Source: Sulfidibacter corallicola (GTDB lineage Bacteria > Acidobacteriota > Holophagae > Acanthopleuribacterales > Acanthopleuribacteraceae). Taken from it: DNA of 64,000 nucleotides. The notes beneath the pieces are model-generated. The model was given only the letters and a program-made list of their open reading frames with translations. It was not told where the DNA came from and did not search any database. Of this stretch, positions 24,030-32,732 are shown one piece after another. Position 1 is the first letter of the stretch. Each line of letters begins with the position of its first letter. Location: the NCBI RefSeq assembly GCF_017498545.1, contig NZ_CP071793.1:5791001-5855000 (forward strand). Direction: 5' to 3'. A program made the translations under genes and the position numbers.

Positions 24030-25496
24030 ATGGGGAATAACCCGAATGCCGGCAAATGGTTTGATCTCAAAGCGACTCATTTTTCGCTTTCCCTGGCGCG
24101 CATCGTTTTCTTCAGCTTCCAGTTCTGTGAATTCGCGCAAACCTACTGGAATCGGGCGATCAGTTTCCCCGAGGGAAGCCTGATCGGGAACGTCGTCCTT
24201 CCCGTCTATCTGGTGATTCACCTATTGTTGATTTTCGGGCTGTTCACTCGGTTTGCCCTGATCGCGAACTTGATTCTGGCCCGCGTCATTCTCGACAACG
24301 TGCTCGATATCTACCACGTGGATTACGTGATCAAGTACCTAAGCCTGGCGCTGGTCTTCATGCCGGAACCCAAGGCGCTGGCGCTGGATCTCGTGCGCCG
24401 GAAGGAAAAGGCTCGCCCAGGGGCACCCTTACCGACTTGGTTCTATCTCTGGGTTTTCACGCCGCTTGCCTTGACCTATTTCGATTCGTTGTTTTTCAAG
24501 TATCGCAACGAAATATGGCAGAACGGGCTCGCCTTTTGGATGCCGGCGGCCCTGCCCAACTTCAGCACCGGTTATTACCCCGAGTTTTTGGAGGTCAAGG
24601 CGCTGGTCATGCCCTTGTCCTACCTCTCCCTGATCTACGAAACCCTGTTTCCCGCCTTGCTGCTGCGGCGTGGCCGTCTGATTGTCTGGACTGTCGGGGT
24701 GGGCTTCCACCTCGGGATCGCGATGTTTTTTCCGATTCCCTGGTTCGCCTTGAGCTGGGTGGGCGCCCTGTTGCTGTTTTTTCCCTTTCACTGGTTCATG
24801 GATCTCGAAGACGATGGCGAGCCCCAGGAAAGCCTGGCCTATTCCAAAGTCGTCGCCAGGTTGGGCTACGCGGGATGCGTGTTGCTTTTCCTGTTTCAGT
24901 TGAGCCTGATCTTCACCCCGAACAAGGTGAATCGATTCATTGCGCTGCACATCGGACAAGCACGCCACAACGTCTATCTGGATTTCCACTTCACCCTGAC
25001 AAGCCCGATCCTGCGCTTTTACGAAGTCACCGAAGAGGAAAGAATTCCCATCGCCTCTTTCGACGACAAGGGTTACCCCCAGGTATCGGGCCGCTACTGG
25101 GCGACCACGCATTTTTTCTTGCGCTTCGGCTTCCTCAACGATCCGCCCAAGTACACCATGTGGCATATTGCACGGTATTGCAAAGGCTCTCTTTTGAAGC
25201 GCGGGCGTCCCGTGGCCGGCTCGGTCATCGAGATCGAGTACAAGGATGTAACCACCCCGCTAGCACTGGATTTCGATCGCGACGATCAAATCGAGAAACA
25301 CCCGTGGCACGCCGCCGGACGCATCGTGTACGACGAGAACGGCAAAGCGAACTTCGACTTCACCCGCAATTTCCGCCACCAAATGTTCGATGTCAGACGG
25401 CCCTTGCCGGTACGAAGCAAAATCGTCACACCCAAAAAAGAGGAACCGAAGCCCGAAAGCGAGCCCACCACCTCGGAACAAAACCAGAATCCCTGA
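24030..25496 (+). CDS. HTTM-domain membrane protein (vitamin K gamma-carboxylase-like)
   Basis: A 488-aa polytopic protein with about eight membrane segments in the first 300 residues and a soluble C-terminal part. The membrane region (LARIVFFSFQFCEFAQTYW; FGLFTRFALIANLILARVI; VVGFHLGIAMFFPIPWFALSW-like block) resembles the horizontally transferred transmembrane (HTTM) family related to gamma-glutamyl carboxylase. The C-terminal segment from about residue 310 contains FDDKGYPQVSGRYWATTHFFLRFG. Bacterial members are mostly uncharacterised. GTG 24012 is an alternative start in the same frame. It stands alone after the argS terminator and ahead of the glycan genes; substrate unknown. Confidence 0.7.
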   Translation: MGNNPNAGKWFDLKATHFSLSLARIVFFSFQFCEFAQTYWNRAISFPEGSLIGNVVLPVYLVIHLLLIFGLFTRFALIANLILARVILDNVLDIYHVDYVIKYLSLALVFMPEPKALALDLVRRKEKARPGAPLPTWFYLWVFTPLALTYFDSLFFKYRNEIWQNGLAFWMPAALPNFSTGYYPEFLEVKALVMPLSYLSLIYETLFPALLLRRGRLIVWTVGVGFHLGIAMFFPIPWFALSWVGALLLFFPFHWFMDLEDDGEPQESLAYSKVVARLGYAGCVLLFLFQLSLIFTPNKVNRFIALHIGQARHNVYLDFHFTLTSPILRFYEVTEEERIPIASFDDKGYPQVSGRYWATTHFFLRFGFLNDPPKYTMWHIARYCKGSLLKRGRPVAGSVIEIEYKDVTTPLALDFDRDDQIEKHPWHAAGRIVYDENGKANFDFTRNFRHQMFDVRRPLPVRSKIVTPKKEEPKPESEPTTSEQNQNP

Positions 25497-25670
25497 ATGT
25501 AGTGGAAGAAAACCGATCCCGCACACAGACCGGGCGGGTTCACTTGTAAAGAGACTTGGATTGGGTTATAAAGAATCTGGGAATCAGAGCGTATGGCGTG
25601 AATATTCAGTTGTTTATGAAAAATACGTTCTCGCTGTAAATCTCAGGTGGTTTCTGGCGGAGGAGCCTGG

Positions 25671-26663
25671 ATGACGATGGCACTTCGAAATCGCATCGCG
25701 ATCACGGGAGTGAGTGGGAACGTGGCTCAGGGAATCATCAAGGGCCTGCGTCAAGCCCCGTCCCCCTATTATCTGGTGGGTTTGGATTACAGCGAGACCT
25801 GCGCCGGTTACTTTTTGGTGGACGCTTGGGAGCGCATGCCTCCGGTACGCTCGCTCGAGTACGTCCCGTGCATGATCGAGGTGTTGAGGCGGTTCGAGAT
25901 CGATTTGTTGCTGCTCGGGATCGATTCCGAAATCAGCGTGATCAGCGGGCGCTGTGGAGAAATCGAGCGGGAAACGGGCTGCAAGGTCGTGATTTCGGAG
26001 CAGTCGTTGATCGTCGCCTGCACGGACAAGCTGGAGACCGCGCGTTTGTTCGAGCAGTTGTACCTGCCGTTTTTGAAAACCCTGGAATGCCCTGTATCCG
26101 TGGACGAGGTGTTGTCCTTCGTCGAGTTGCCGGTCATCGTCAAGCCGAGACGCGGGCATGGATCGAAAGGCCTTCTGATGATCGATCGTCCCAACGATCT
26201 TCGCCAATGTGCCGAACTCAGGGATCCCTCCTATTGTGTGCAAGCGTACGTCGAGGGGCGCGAGTATACGGCCGGCCTCCTGTTCGACGAGCAGCATGGA
26301 TTGCGCGATTACATTTGCTTCGAGCGGCGCCTGGTGGACGGCACCACCATGGACGCGACTGTCGTCGACCTGCCCGGCGTCAATCGCTTCATCGAAGATT
26401 TCGGAGCGCGCTTTCCCGGCACGGGACCGGTGAACCTGCAATTTCGGTTGGATGCCGATGGGATTCCTCGTGTCTTTGAAATCAACCCTCGCTTCTCGGG
26501 GACGACCGGCTTGCGGGTTGCCTGTGGATTCAATGGCCCGCTGCGTATCGCCGAGCACTTTTTGAAAGGCCGGCCGATTGAAAGGGCCGAGGTCGAGCCC
26601 GTTCGCGTCTATCGCATTTTTTCCGAGTTGGTGGTGCCCCAAGAGCGAGTCGATGATGAGTGA
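25671..26663 (+). CDS. ATP-grasp ligase, carbamoyl-phosphate-synthase-like fold
   Basis: A 330-aa ATP-grasp protein. Residues 1-100 form a Rossmann-like pre-ATP domain (RIAITGVSGNVAQGIIKGLRQ; DLLLLGIDSEISVIS). The grasp shows as DKLETARLFEQL, LPVIVKPRRGHGSKGLLMI, YVEGREYTAGLLFD and the metal-binding PRVFEINPRFSG near residues 265-276. Enzymes of this shape join a carboxylate to an amine or similar nucleophile with ATP; related ones modify nucleotide sugars or build small peptides. ATG 25671 has AGGAG at 25661-25665. It overlaps the HAD gene by 11 bases, so the two probably act in one pathway. Confidence 0.82.
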   Translation: MTMALRNRIAITGVSGNVAQGIIKGLRQAPSPYYLVGLDYSETCAGYFLVDAWERMPPVRSLEYVPCMIEVLRRFEIDLLLLGIDSEISVISGRCGEIERETGCKVVISEQSLIVACTDKLETARLFEQLYLPFLKTLECPVSVDEVLSFVELPVIVKPRRGHGSKGLLMIDRPNDLRQCAELRDPSYCVQAYVEGREYTAGLLFDEQHGLRDYICFERRLVDGTTMDATVVDLPGVNRFIEDFGARFPGTGPVNLQFRLDADGIPRVFEINPRFSGTTGLRVACGFNGPLRIAEHFLKGRPIERAEVEPVRVYRIFSELVVPQERVDDE

Positions 26664-27363
26664 TCCCAGTTTGCGTCGTATCAAGTACGTGGTGTTCGAC
26701 TGCGGCGGTACGCTGGTGGATCTGGTGCCGGAAAAGTGGGAGTGTGCCCACACACTGCTGACCCAATTGGACTTGGATATCCCACTCCCGTTCATTCAGC
26801 AGGCCTATCGAACGGTCGAGTTCGCCATGCCGCAGAAGTCCAGTCGTGAGCGAGATGCCGGTGACCGCGTGGCGTACTACGATCGGTTCAATCGCATGAT
26901 TTGCATTCAGTTGGGCATCGAATCGAAATGGAAGCGGGTCAACGCGCTCTTCCAGAAACAATTTCCCAAAATGGTCCAGTGGCGGGTGTTTTCCGATACA
27001 TGGCTCTGTTTGGAAGATCTCTTTCCCAAGTTACCCCTGTACGTACTGGCCAACTGGGACCGTCACCTGCCGCGGGTCCTGGAGAAGAACAAACTGTCTT
27101 CCTATTTTCGAGCGGCCTTCGCTTCACAAGACTTGGGCTCGGAGAAACCCGACCCCGAAATTTTTCGGGCATTCCTCCAGCGGGTGGGTATCGATGCGGA
27201 AGCCTGCCTCTACGTGGGCAACGAGTATCTCGCCGACGTCGTGGGAAGCCGTGCCTGTGGTTTTCATCCCGTTTTGGTGGATCGGGCTGGATTTTATCCT
27301 GATGTGGCCGACTGTATCAAAGTAAAGGATTTGAGCGTGTTGGCGACGATGTTGACGCGCTGA
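26653..27363 (+). CDS. HAD-superfamily hydrolase
   Basis: A 236-aa haloacid dehalogenase-type phosphatase. Motif I is VFDCGGTLVDL (about residues 13-23), where the usual DxDGT reads DCGGT, so the second Asp is replaced by Gly; this can alter or abolish phosphatase activity. Motif II is VLANWD (near 132), and motifs III/IV are SEKPDPEIFRAFL and CLYVGNEYLADVVGSRACGF. The start (ATGATG at 26653/26656) overlaps the ATP-grasp stop. It precedes a GT2 gene by 34 bases. A sugar-phosphate substrate would suit the context but is inferred. Confidence 0.82.
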   Translation: MMSDPSLRRIKYVVFDCGGTLVDLVPEKWECAHTLLTQLDLDIPLPFIQQAYRTVEFAMPQKSSRERDAGDRVAYYDRFNRMICIQLGIESKWKRVNALFQKQFPKMVQWRVFSDTWLCLEDLFPKLPLYVLANWDRHLPRVLEKNKLSSYFRAAFASQDLGSEKPDPEIFRAFLQRVGIDAEACLYVGNEYLADVVGSRACGFHPVLVDRAGFYPDVADCIKVKDLSVLATMLTR

Positions 27364-27397
27364 TTCCGGATTGGGAACACACAGAGGGAGGAACCCC

Positions 27398-28396
27398 GTG
27401 ACCGACAAGGCCGCATCGCATCCGGAACTGTCATTGATCGTGTGCCTCTATTACGAGGAAGAATGCGTGGAGGAATTCGTCGCTCAAGTCCGCGCGGCTT
27501 TGAAGGATCAGGCGATCACCTACGAAATCGTCTTCGTCGATGACGGCAGTCAGGATCGAACCGTGCCCTTGGTTCTCGAAATGGCCGAGCGGGACGACCG
27601 AATCAAGCTGATCCAACTGTCCCGCAATCACGGGAAGGAGGCGGCCATCACCGCCGGGATCACCTACGCTCGCGGTGAACACATGATCATGATGGATCCC
27701 GATCTCCAGGATCCGCCGGAAGCGATCATGGATTTCTATCGAAAAGCGCAAGAAGGTTACGACCTGGTGTTCGGGGTTCGTAAAACCCGTGAAGACTCCC
27801 TGTCGACGCGCCTTTTTTCCAAACTGTTCTGGACCTTCCTCAACCGATTGACCGGGCTCGACATCCCGGAGAATTTATCCGTGATGCGGATATTCAACCG
27901 ACAGTTCGCTTCGGAATTTTTGAAATATGCCGAGCGCCTGCGCTTCATCGAAGGGATCTTCATGTTGGTGGGCATGCGGCGAACGTCCATGGCGGTGGCC
28001 CACCACAAGCGTTTTGCGGGAGTATCGAAGTTCAATGTCAAGAAGCGCATCGCTCTGGCATTGAAGGCGATCACCTCGTTTAGCGACAAGCCCATCCATT
28101 TGGCGATCGGGACCGGGATCTGGTTGCTCTCCATATCGCTCGGCTATGGACTTTGGGCCGTGATTCGCAAGGTTTTTTTCAACGTCGCGCTTACCGGCTG
28201 GACATCGCTGTTTGTATCCATTCTTTTTGTTGGTAGCATACAAATCATCCTCCTGGGCATCATTGGAAATTACGTCGGACGCATTTATTCGGAAGTCAAG
28301 GCGAGGCCTGTGTTCACGGTTTTCAGGGCGATCAACATCGACCCTGATGAGGAGTTTGGCGATGAAAGAGAAGGTTGCGTTAATCGGCGCGGGTGA
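27398..28396 (+). CDS. Family 2 glycosyltransferase, GtrB/ArnC-like (polyprenyl-phosphate sugar synthase)
   Basis: A 332-aa membrane-associated glycosyltransferase. The GT-A core shows LSLIVCLYYEEECVEEF, IVFVDDGSQDRT and the DPDLQDPPE metal-binding block (near residue 100), and the C terminus has two membrane helices (about 235-255 and 270-295, ending NYVGRIYSEVK). This is the layout of enzymes that put a sugar on undecaprenyl phosphate for use by GT-C transferases in the periplasm. GTG 27398 is chosen because AGGGAGGAA stands just upstream. The gene overlaps the acyltransferase gene by 35 bases and a polytopic GT-C-like gene follows. Confidence 0.88.
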   Translation: MTDKAASHPELSLIVCLYYEEECVEEFVAQVRAALKDQAITYEIVFVDDGSQDRTVPLVLEMAERDDRIKLIQLSRNHGKEAAITAGITYARGEHMIMMDPDLQDPPEAIMDFYRKAQEGYDLVFGVRKTREDSLSTRLFSKLFWTFLNRLTGLDIPENLSVMRIFNRQFASEFLKYAERLRFIEGIFMLVGMRRTSMAVAHHKRFAGVSKFNVKKRIALALKAITSFSDKPIHLAIGTGIWLLSISLGYGLWAVIRKVFFNVALTGWTSLFVSILFVGSIQIILLGIIGNYVGRIYSEVKARPVFTVFRAINIDPDEEFGDEREGCVNRRG

Positions 28397-29054
28397 TTTG
28401 GGTGTGCTCCTCGCCCATCATTTCGCGGCCAAGCCGGACCGCTACGAGGTTGTCGGGGCCTTCGACGATTTCCAGGAAAAGGGGAGCCGGGTGCGAGGCC
28501 TGGATATTCTCGGTGGTGTCAATGACATTCGGCAATCGTCGGAGCGCAAGCTGTTTTCTTCGTTGGTCATGGCGATCGGTTACCGACATTTGGCATTCCG
28601 TGCCGGTCTGTATCTCCGGCTCGTGGAGATGGGTCTTTCGTTCGCCCGTTATGTCCATCCCCACGCCTACGTGGATCGGGGGGCGGACCTGGCCCCGGGA
28701 AGTATCGTGTTTCCGGGCTGCACGATCGATCACCGGTGCCGTATCGGACCCAACTCGCTGCTCAACACGGGCTGTGTGTTGGCCCATGACGTGATGCTGG
28801 ACGGACATACGTTTTTCGGGCCGGGCGTGAAATCCGCGGGATTTGTCCGGATCGGCGCCTATTCGTTCATCGGGGTGGGCACCGTCATCATCGACAACAT
28901 CGAACTGGGAGAACGGTGCCAGACGGCGGGTGGTGCCGTGGTGACCAAGAGTTTTGGCGACAACCTGTTGCTCGCGGGTGTTCCCGCGCAAATCAAACGA
29001 AAACTGGATTCGGTCGAGGATGACGAACCGGATCTTTTTCGTTCTCACGCCTAG
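28362..29054 (+). CDS. PglD/NeuD-like sugar O- or N-acyltransferase
   Basis: A 230-aa acyltransferase. Residues 1-75 form a Rossmann-type nucleotide-sugar binding part (MKEKVALIGAGDLGVLLAHHF), followed by a left-handed beta helix of hexapeptide repeats (ADLAPGSIVFPGCTIDHRCRIGPNSLLNTGCVLAHDVML) and a tail VTKSFGDNLLLAGVPAQIKR. His at about 145 in AHD is the likely catalytic base. Members acetylate UDP-amino sugars for sialic-like or bacillosamine-like sugars. ATG 28362 has TGAGGAG upstream and lies inside the end of the GT2 gene. Confidence 0.85.
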   Translation: MKEKVALIGAGDLGVLLAHHFAAKPDRYEVVGAFDDFQEKGSRVRGLDILGGVNDIRQSSERKLFSSLVMAIGYRHLAFRAGLYLRLVEMGLSFARYVHPHAYVDRGADLAPGSIVFPGCTIDHRCRIGPNSLLNTGCVLAHDVMLDGHTFFGPGVKSAGFVRIGAYSFIGVGTVIIDNIELGERCQTAGGAVVTKSFGDNLLLAGVPAQIKRKLDSVEDDEPDLFRSHA

Positions 29055-29301
29055 CCGCGCGGCGACCTTTCGCGAGCGGCCTCGAACGGATGAAACGCCG
29101 CTTCGGTGACGTGTTCGTGGGTCCATTCAACAGTGCTTTTTGCTACCATGACCAGAGCCGCCAGGATTCAGGGCGCCAAGCCGCCGATAGCTTGGACCGA
29201 TTCGATGGGTTGGTCCCGCTATCCTGCACTCATCCGCAGGCGCGACACGCCTTGACAGGACTGGAGCGAAGCCCGGCCGGATTTTTGATGAAGAAGGATC
29301 G

Positions 29302-31392
29302 ATGCACATGAAGAGTAGGGGCCTCGCATGCGCCTTGGTGGCGAATTACCTATTGTGTTTGACCATGTTGGTCTACCGGGCGTTTTCCCTGGTGTTCTCC
29401 TGGGATCTTTTTTGGCATTTGAAGATGGGGGAAGACTTTGTCACCAAAGGATTGAGTCCTTTCGTCGATCACCTGAGTTTCACCCATGGTGGCGAAGAGA
29501 TTTTTTATGTACCGGTCGCCTTTCAGGTTGCACTATATGAGTTCGTCCATTATTTCGGCGTATTGCGTGGTGTTCAGTCTTTCAAACTTCTGTTTTGGGT
29601 ACCGGCCGTCACCATGTTGTTTCTATTGCTCTGGAGAAACAAAACCCACTATCTGGCACACTTCTTCATATTGCCCCTCGCAACCGGAGCGATGATTGCA
29701 CGTGCACCGGCGCGACCCGAGCTCATGACCTACCCACTGGTCATCATCGCGATATATCTCGTATGGCGTGCACGTGAACATTTCACCGTGAAATATATGG
29801 CGATGATCGCGGGCTTGATCCTCGTCTGGAACAACCTGCACGTGTCATCGATCTTTGTGTACATCGTTGCAGGTCCTTTATTCATCGAAAAAGCCATCGA
29901 GTACCTGAAGGTCAAGAATTTCAAACCCCGCGATTGGGGGTTTCTGATCGGTTCGGGCCTCGCCCTGTTGGCCATCGGATTTCTGCGCCACGATTTGGGT
30001 CACCCGATCTTGGCGGCACTGGACTTCGATCCCCGCTGGAAGAGCGTGACCCAAGAGTATTTGGCCTTTCACTCGGGTCTGCTCAAATCCTATTTGCGAG
30101 TAAGCTGGGGTTTGTTGGTGATTCTCCTGTTCCTACTATTGCAGCGGGGTTACTATGGCTTTTTCATTACCCTGCTCTTTATGGCCTATCAGTCGATCAC
30201 CGCAGTGCGTATCTTTTCGATCATGATTTTCATGCAAATGATCGTTTGGGCCATTGTGTTACCAGAGTTGTCCCTGGAAAAAATTTGGTACCAGTTACGT
30301 CGACAGTTAAAGACCTTCGCTTTGGTTTTTGTATGGATTGTCATGATCTTCAACTATGGCCAGCTAGGGTATTCCCTGTTTCGCGTACCGTTGATGCATT
30401 CTTTGAGAGAATCTCATTACCCGTTCGGTGCAATCGATCAGGCGACCAGGAAACAATATAAAGGCAAGGTCTATAACAAATTCGATTTCGGTGGTTTTTT
30501 CGCGTATTACATGGCGCCGGAAATGAAAGTCTATATCGATGGTCGTACCAATATCCTTTATTCCTATGAATTCTTTCGCCGCTACCAACATACCTACGCA
30601 TCCATCGAGGTTCTTCGGGAGGAAGACGATCGCTGGGGATTCGATTTCATCCTCTCCGACAACGACGTCGCCGATTTTCGAAACTACATGCGCTCCGGGC
30701 GCTTTCTCCTGGACACCGCCGATGCCTCGGCCAGTTTGTTCCGAAAGAATCAGGGCGATCTGGCCGTGACCGGCCATTTATTGATCTGGCCGGATTGTTG
30801 GGACGAGAGCCTGCTGGATACGCTCGAGGAGGAGTATCGCTTTGCGGCCGAACACCTCCCCAGTCGCAATTGGGTTCGGAAGATTCTCGAATACACGCAC
30901 GCCTATCGCGAAGCCGAGGACAAAGAGGCCTTTTTGCAGAAACCACCGCCCCATTTGATTCAGAGCGATCACGTGATCCGCGTCGCCAGCGGTATCGCGC
31001 TGGCGAGGGGCAGCGTCAAGACGAGTGTTTCCTATTTATACCTGCTCAAATCGAAAGAGGTCCGAGACCTTCAGGCCCTGGCTGGTCGCTTCCTATTATT
31101 GAATGAATACCAGTTGAGCGAAAACCTGCTTTACATGGCGATCCACGACGAGAATGTGCCCAGACTCTCCGCCGAATCCACCTACCGCCATCGCCTGCTC
31201 CTGGATGAGCTGCGTCAAACGGGACATCGGTTTTCGATTTTTCCGGAGAGCGAGCTGGCGGATTTTCGATTGGATGAGGTTCAGGCCGAGGAATCCCCAT
31301 TCCCCAGGAGTGACTGCGGCTTGTTGGATCGCTTCAAAGCGCCGGTTGAAACCGTTCCTGCCGCTGAAGGGGCCGAACCGACCCGAGATTGA
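29302..31392 (+). CDS. Polytopic membrane protein, GT-C-like
   Basis: A 696-aa protein with about ten membrane helices in residues 10-370 and a large soluble C-terminal region. The first loop has SWDLFWHLKMGEDFV, a D-x3-WHL-x2-G pattern common in uncharacterised bacterial GT-C-like proteins, and the part after the membrane domain (KGKVYNKFDFGGFFAYYMAPEMKVYIDGRTNILY) matches the same group. It may transfer a lipid-linked sugar made by the GT2 encoded just upstream. The C terminus is helical and ends disordered. ATG 29302 or the next in-frame ATG 29308, better spaced from AAGGA, may be used. Specificity unknown. Confidence 0.72.
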   Translation: MHMKSRGLACALVANYLLCLTMLVYRAFSLVFSWDLFWHLKMGEDFVTKGLSPFVDHLSFTHGGEEIFYVPVAFQVALYEFVHYFGVLRGVQSFKLLFWVPAVTMLFLLLWRNKTHYLAHFFILPLATGAMIARAPARPELMTYPLVIIAIYLVWRAREHFTVKYMAMIAGLILVWNNLHVSSIFVYIVAGPLFIEKAIEYLKVKNFKPRDWGFLIGSGLALLAIGFLRHDLGHPILAALDFDPRWKSVTQEYLAFHSGLLKSYLRVSWGLLVILLFLLLQRGYYGFFITLLFMAYQSITAVRIFSIMIFMQMIVWAIVLPELSLEKIWYQLRRQLKTFALVFVWIVMIFNYGQLGYSLFRVPLMHSLRESHYPFGAIDQATRKQYKGKVYNKFDFGGFFAYYMAPEMKVYIDGRTNILYSYEFFRRYQHTYASIEVLREEDDRWGFDFILSDNDVADFRNYMRSGRFLLDTADASASLFRKNQGDLAVTGHLLIWPDCWDESLLDTLEEEYRFAAEHLPSRNWVRKILEYTHAYREAEDKEAFLQKPPPHLIQSDHVIRVASGIALARGSVKTSVSYLYLLKSKEVRDLQALAGRFLLLNEYQLSENLLYMAIHDENVPRLSAESTYRHRLLLDELRQTGHRFSIFPESELADFRLDEVQAEESPFPRSDCGLLDRFKAPVETVPAAEGAEPTRD

Positions 31393-31428
31393 GTGTGGAA
31401 AACGATTCGCCGGTAATCGTCCAGCCTG

Positions 31429-31463
31429 CTCTCCGCGAGAGCTATTGTCGGCTTCGCGGAGAG
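31429..31463. repeat. Palindrome, possible terminator without a T run
   Basis: CTCTCCGCG (31429-31437) pairs perfectly with CGCGGAGAG (31455-31463) around a 17-base loop. It lies 37 bases after the membrane protein gene. There is no T tract, so termination is uncertain. Confidence 0.55.
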
Positions 31464-31697
31464 TATGCGACCACGCCAAAGCCGGCGTATGGGCCGGTGT
31501 GGCCATTCAACTCGTGAGTCATTGGCATCGCCGAGATTTGCCGTTTAGAACCTGAAGCCCTACCCTCTTCACCATGCGTTCTCTCATTTTTGGATGAGAT
31601 CTAAACGACATGAATTATTGTATTTGTGGCTGAATTCTCTTTCTGGACGGCAGCCGTGAAACGGTGGCACGATCCTGGGGCCGAATGCCGAGATGGG

Positions 31698-31745
31698 TGA
31701 CAGAAAGTGTCAGCTCGTTGCGGCTATGGTTGCAAAAAGTGTCAG
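31698..31745 (+). promoter_or_regulatory. Candidate enhancer of the pilin promoter
   Basis: AAAGTGTCAG occurs twice, at 31704-31713 and 31736-31745, 32 bases (three helical turns) apart. The first copy lies in the palindrome TGACA-GAAAG-TGTCA (31698-31712). The sites are 180-220 bases upstream of the predicted sigma-54 start. TGTC is also the core of known PilR sites. Confidence 0.6.
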
Positions 31746-31896
31746 GTGAGCCGGGGGGAATGTGATCCCTGTTACCTAACCAACGGGTGCCACCAAAGAG
31801 GGTCATCGGGGGTCGAATTAAATTTTTGAGTAAACATCTTGATAACAAACAGCTTGTGTTTGAAGGGCTACGGTTGGTATGAACATCTTCGGGATT

Positions 31897-31912
31897 TGGC
31901 AATGGGCTTGCT
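31897..31912 (+). promoter_or_regulatory. Sigma-54 promoter of the pilin gene
   Basis: TGGCAATGGGCTTGCT has TGGCA at -24 and a perfect TTGCT at -12, GG and GC 12 bases apart. Predicted start is near 31923, 44 bases before the pilin ATG. Type IV pilin genes are classic sigma-54 targets. Confidence 0.88.
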
Positions 31913-31966
31913 CAAAGACAGGGCATCAGCAATACGCTGGACTTTGACAAAAGGGAGTCTTTCGAG

Positions 31967-32455
31967 ATGAGAAGAAAAGGTTTTAGTTTGGTCGAACTCA
32001 TGGTCGTTGTTGCCATCATCGCCATCCTGGCAGCTATCGCTCTGCCCATGTACTCCATTTTCCGCCAAAAAGCCACCGCCATGAAGTCTATCGGCGCGTG
32101 CAACGATTTGAAACAGCCTCTAATGACCTGGTTCGAAGATACCGGCGACCTGCAGTTGCTCACTTTTGAAACCAACGGCCGTGTACACGGTGTTCACCCC
32201 GAAAGCGGCGTGGACGTCACCATGGGTTCCGGTCTTCCCGACATTCCCAACCACACCTACACCCCGACTACTCCCGCTGCCGCTCAGGTCGTGATCGCAT
32301 GGGCTTTCACCGCAGGTTGTCAGCTTTGCGACGGTGAGTGGTGCATGCTCTGCAACGATGCTGCTGGTGTGTGTAACGTTGAAATCGATATTACCGATGC
32401 CGACGGTGACGAACTCCAGTCTCTGAACAAGCATCCGGGAACCGCTTGCCCGTAA
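31967..32455 (+). CDS. Type IV pilin-like protein with a cysteine-rich C-terminal region
   Basis: A 162-aa prepilin. The short leader MRRKG is followed by the processing site and the conserved FSLVELMVVVAIIAILAAIALP helix (shown in parts: FSLVELMVV), with Glu5 of the mature chain present. The globular part carries seven cysteines, five of them in a cluster near residues 117-133 (C-x2-C-x4-C-x2-C-x6-C), which is unusual for a pilin. A ribosome site AAGGGAG precedes the ATG and a terminator follows, so it is a single-gene transcript from the sigma-54 promoter. It could be the major pilin or a pseudopilin; other pilus assembly genes are not in the window. Confidence 0.87.
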   Translation: MRRKGFSLVELMVVVAIIAILAAIALPMYSIFRQKATAMKSIGACNDLKQPLMTWFEDTGDLQLLTFETNGRVHGVHPESGVDVTMGSGLPDIPNHTYTPTTPAAAQVVIAWAFTAGCQLCDGEWCMLCNDAAGVCNVEIDITDADGDELQSLNKHPGTACP

Positions 32456-32478
32456 TCGCTTCGATTCAGATTTAGCTG

Positions 32479-32508
32479 AAAAGCCTCCTCTTCTCGAGGG
32501 GGCTTTTT
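32479..32508 (+). terminator. Intrinsic terminator after the pilin gene
   Basis: AAAAGCCTCCTC (32479-32490) pairs with GAGGGGGCTTTT (32496-32507) with one G-T pair, a 5-base loop and a T run. Confidence 0.88.
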
Positions 32509-32732
32509 GCGTTTATGGCATCGAGAATTTTCACTTTGTCCCATGAAGACCGACTTTTGAATAAGATCGGTAGTATGGTTTTTCTCGATTTGGCGTGGTA
32601 TCGATTCAGCGGGCGCCGATGGTCTCGAATGGACCGCATAGGATCAAGATCCCATTGGTCGCTGGTTTAATGAACCGGAGCGATATATACTAGGGATCCA
32701 GTTGATAACGTGTTTTTTTGGGGTTGGTTTGT

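Larger units (their letters stand above)
31393..31966. other. Intergenic region upstream of the pilin gene
   Basis: A 574-base gap. It holds a palindrome after the membrane protein gene (31429-31463), two AAAGTGTCAG repeats (31704-31713, 31736-31745) and the sigma-54 promoter at 31897-31912. Nothing coding is apparent; the short minus-strand frames have no start site. Confidence 0.7.
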
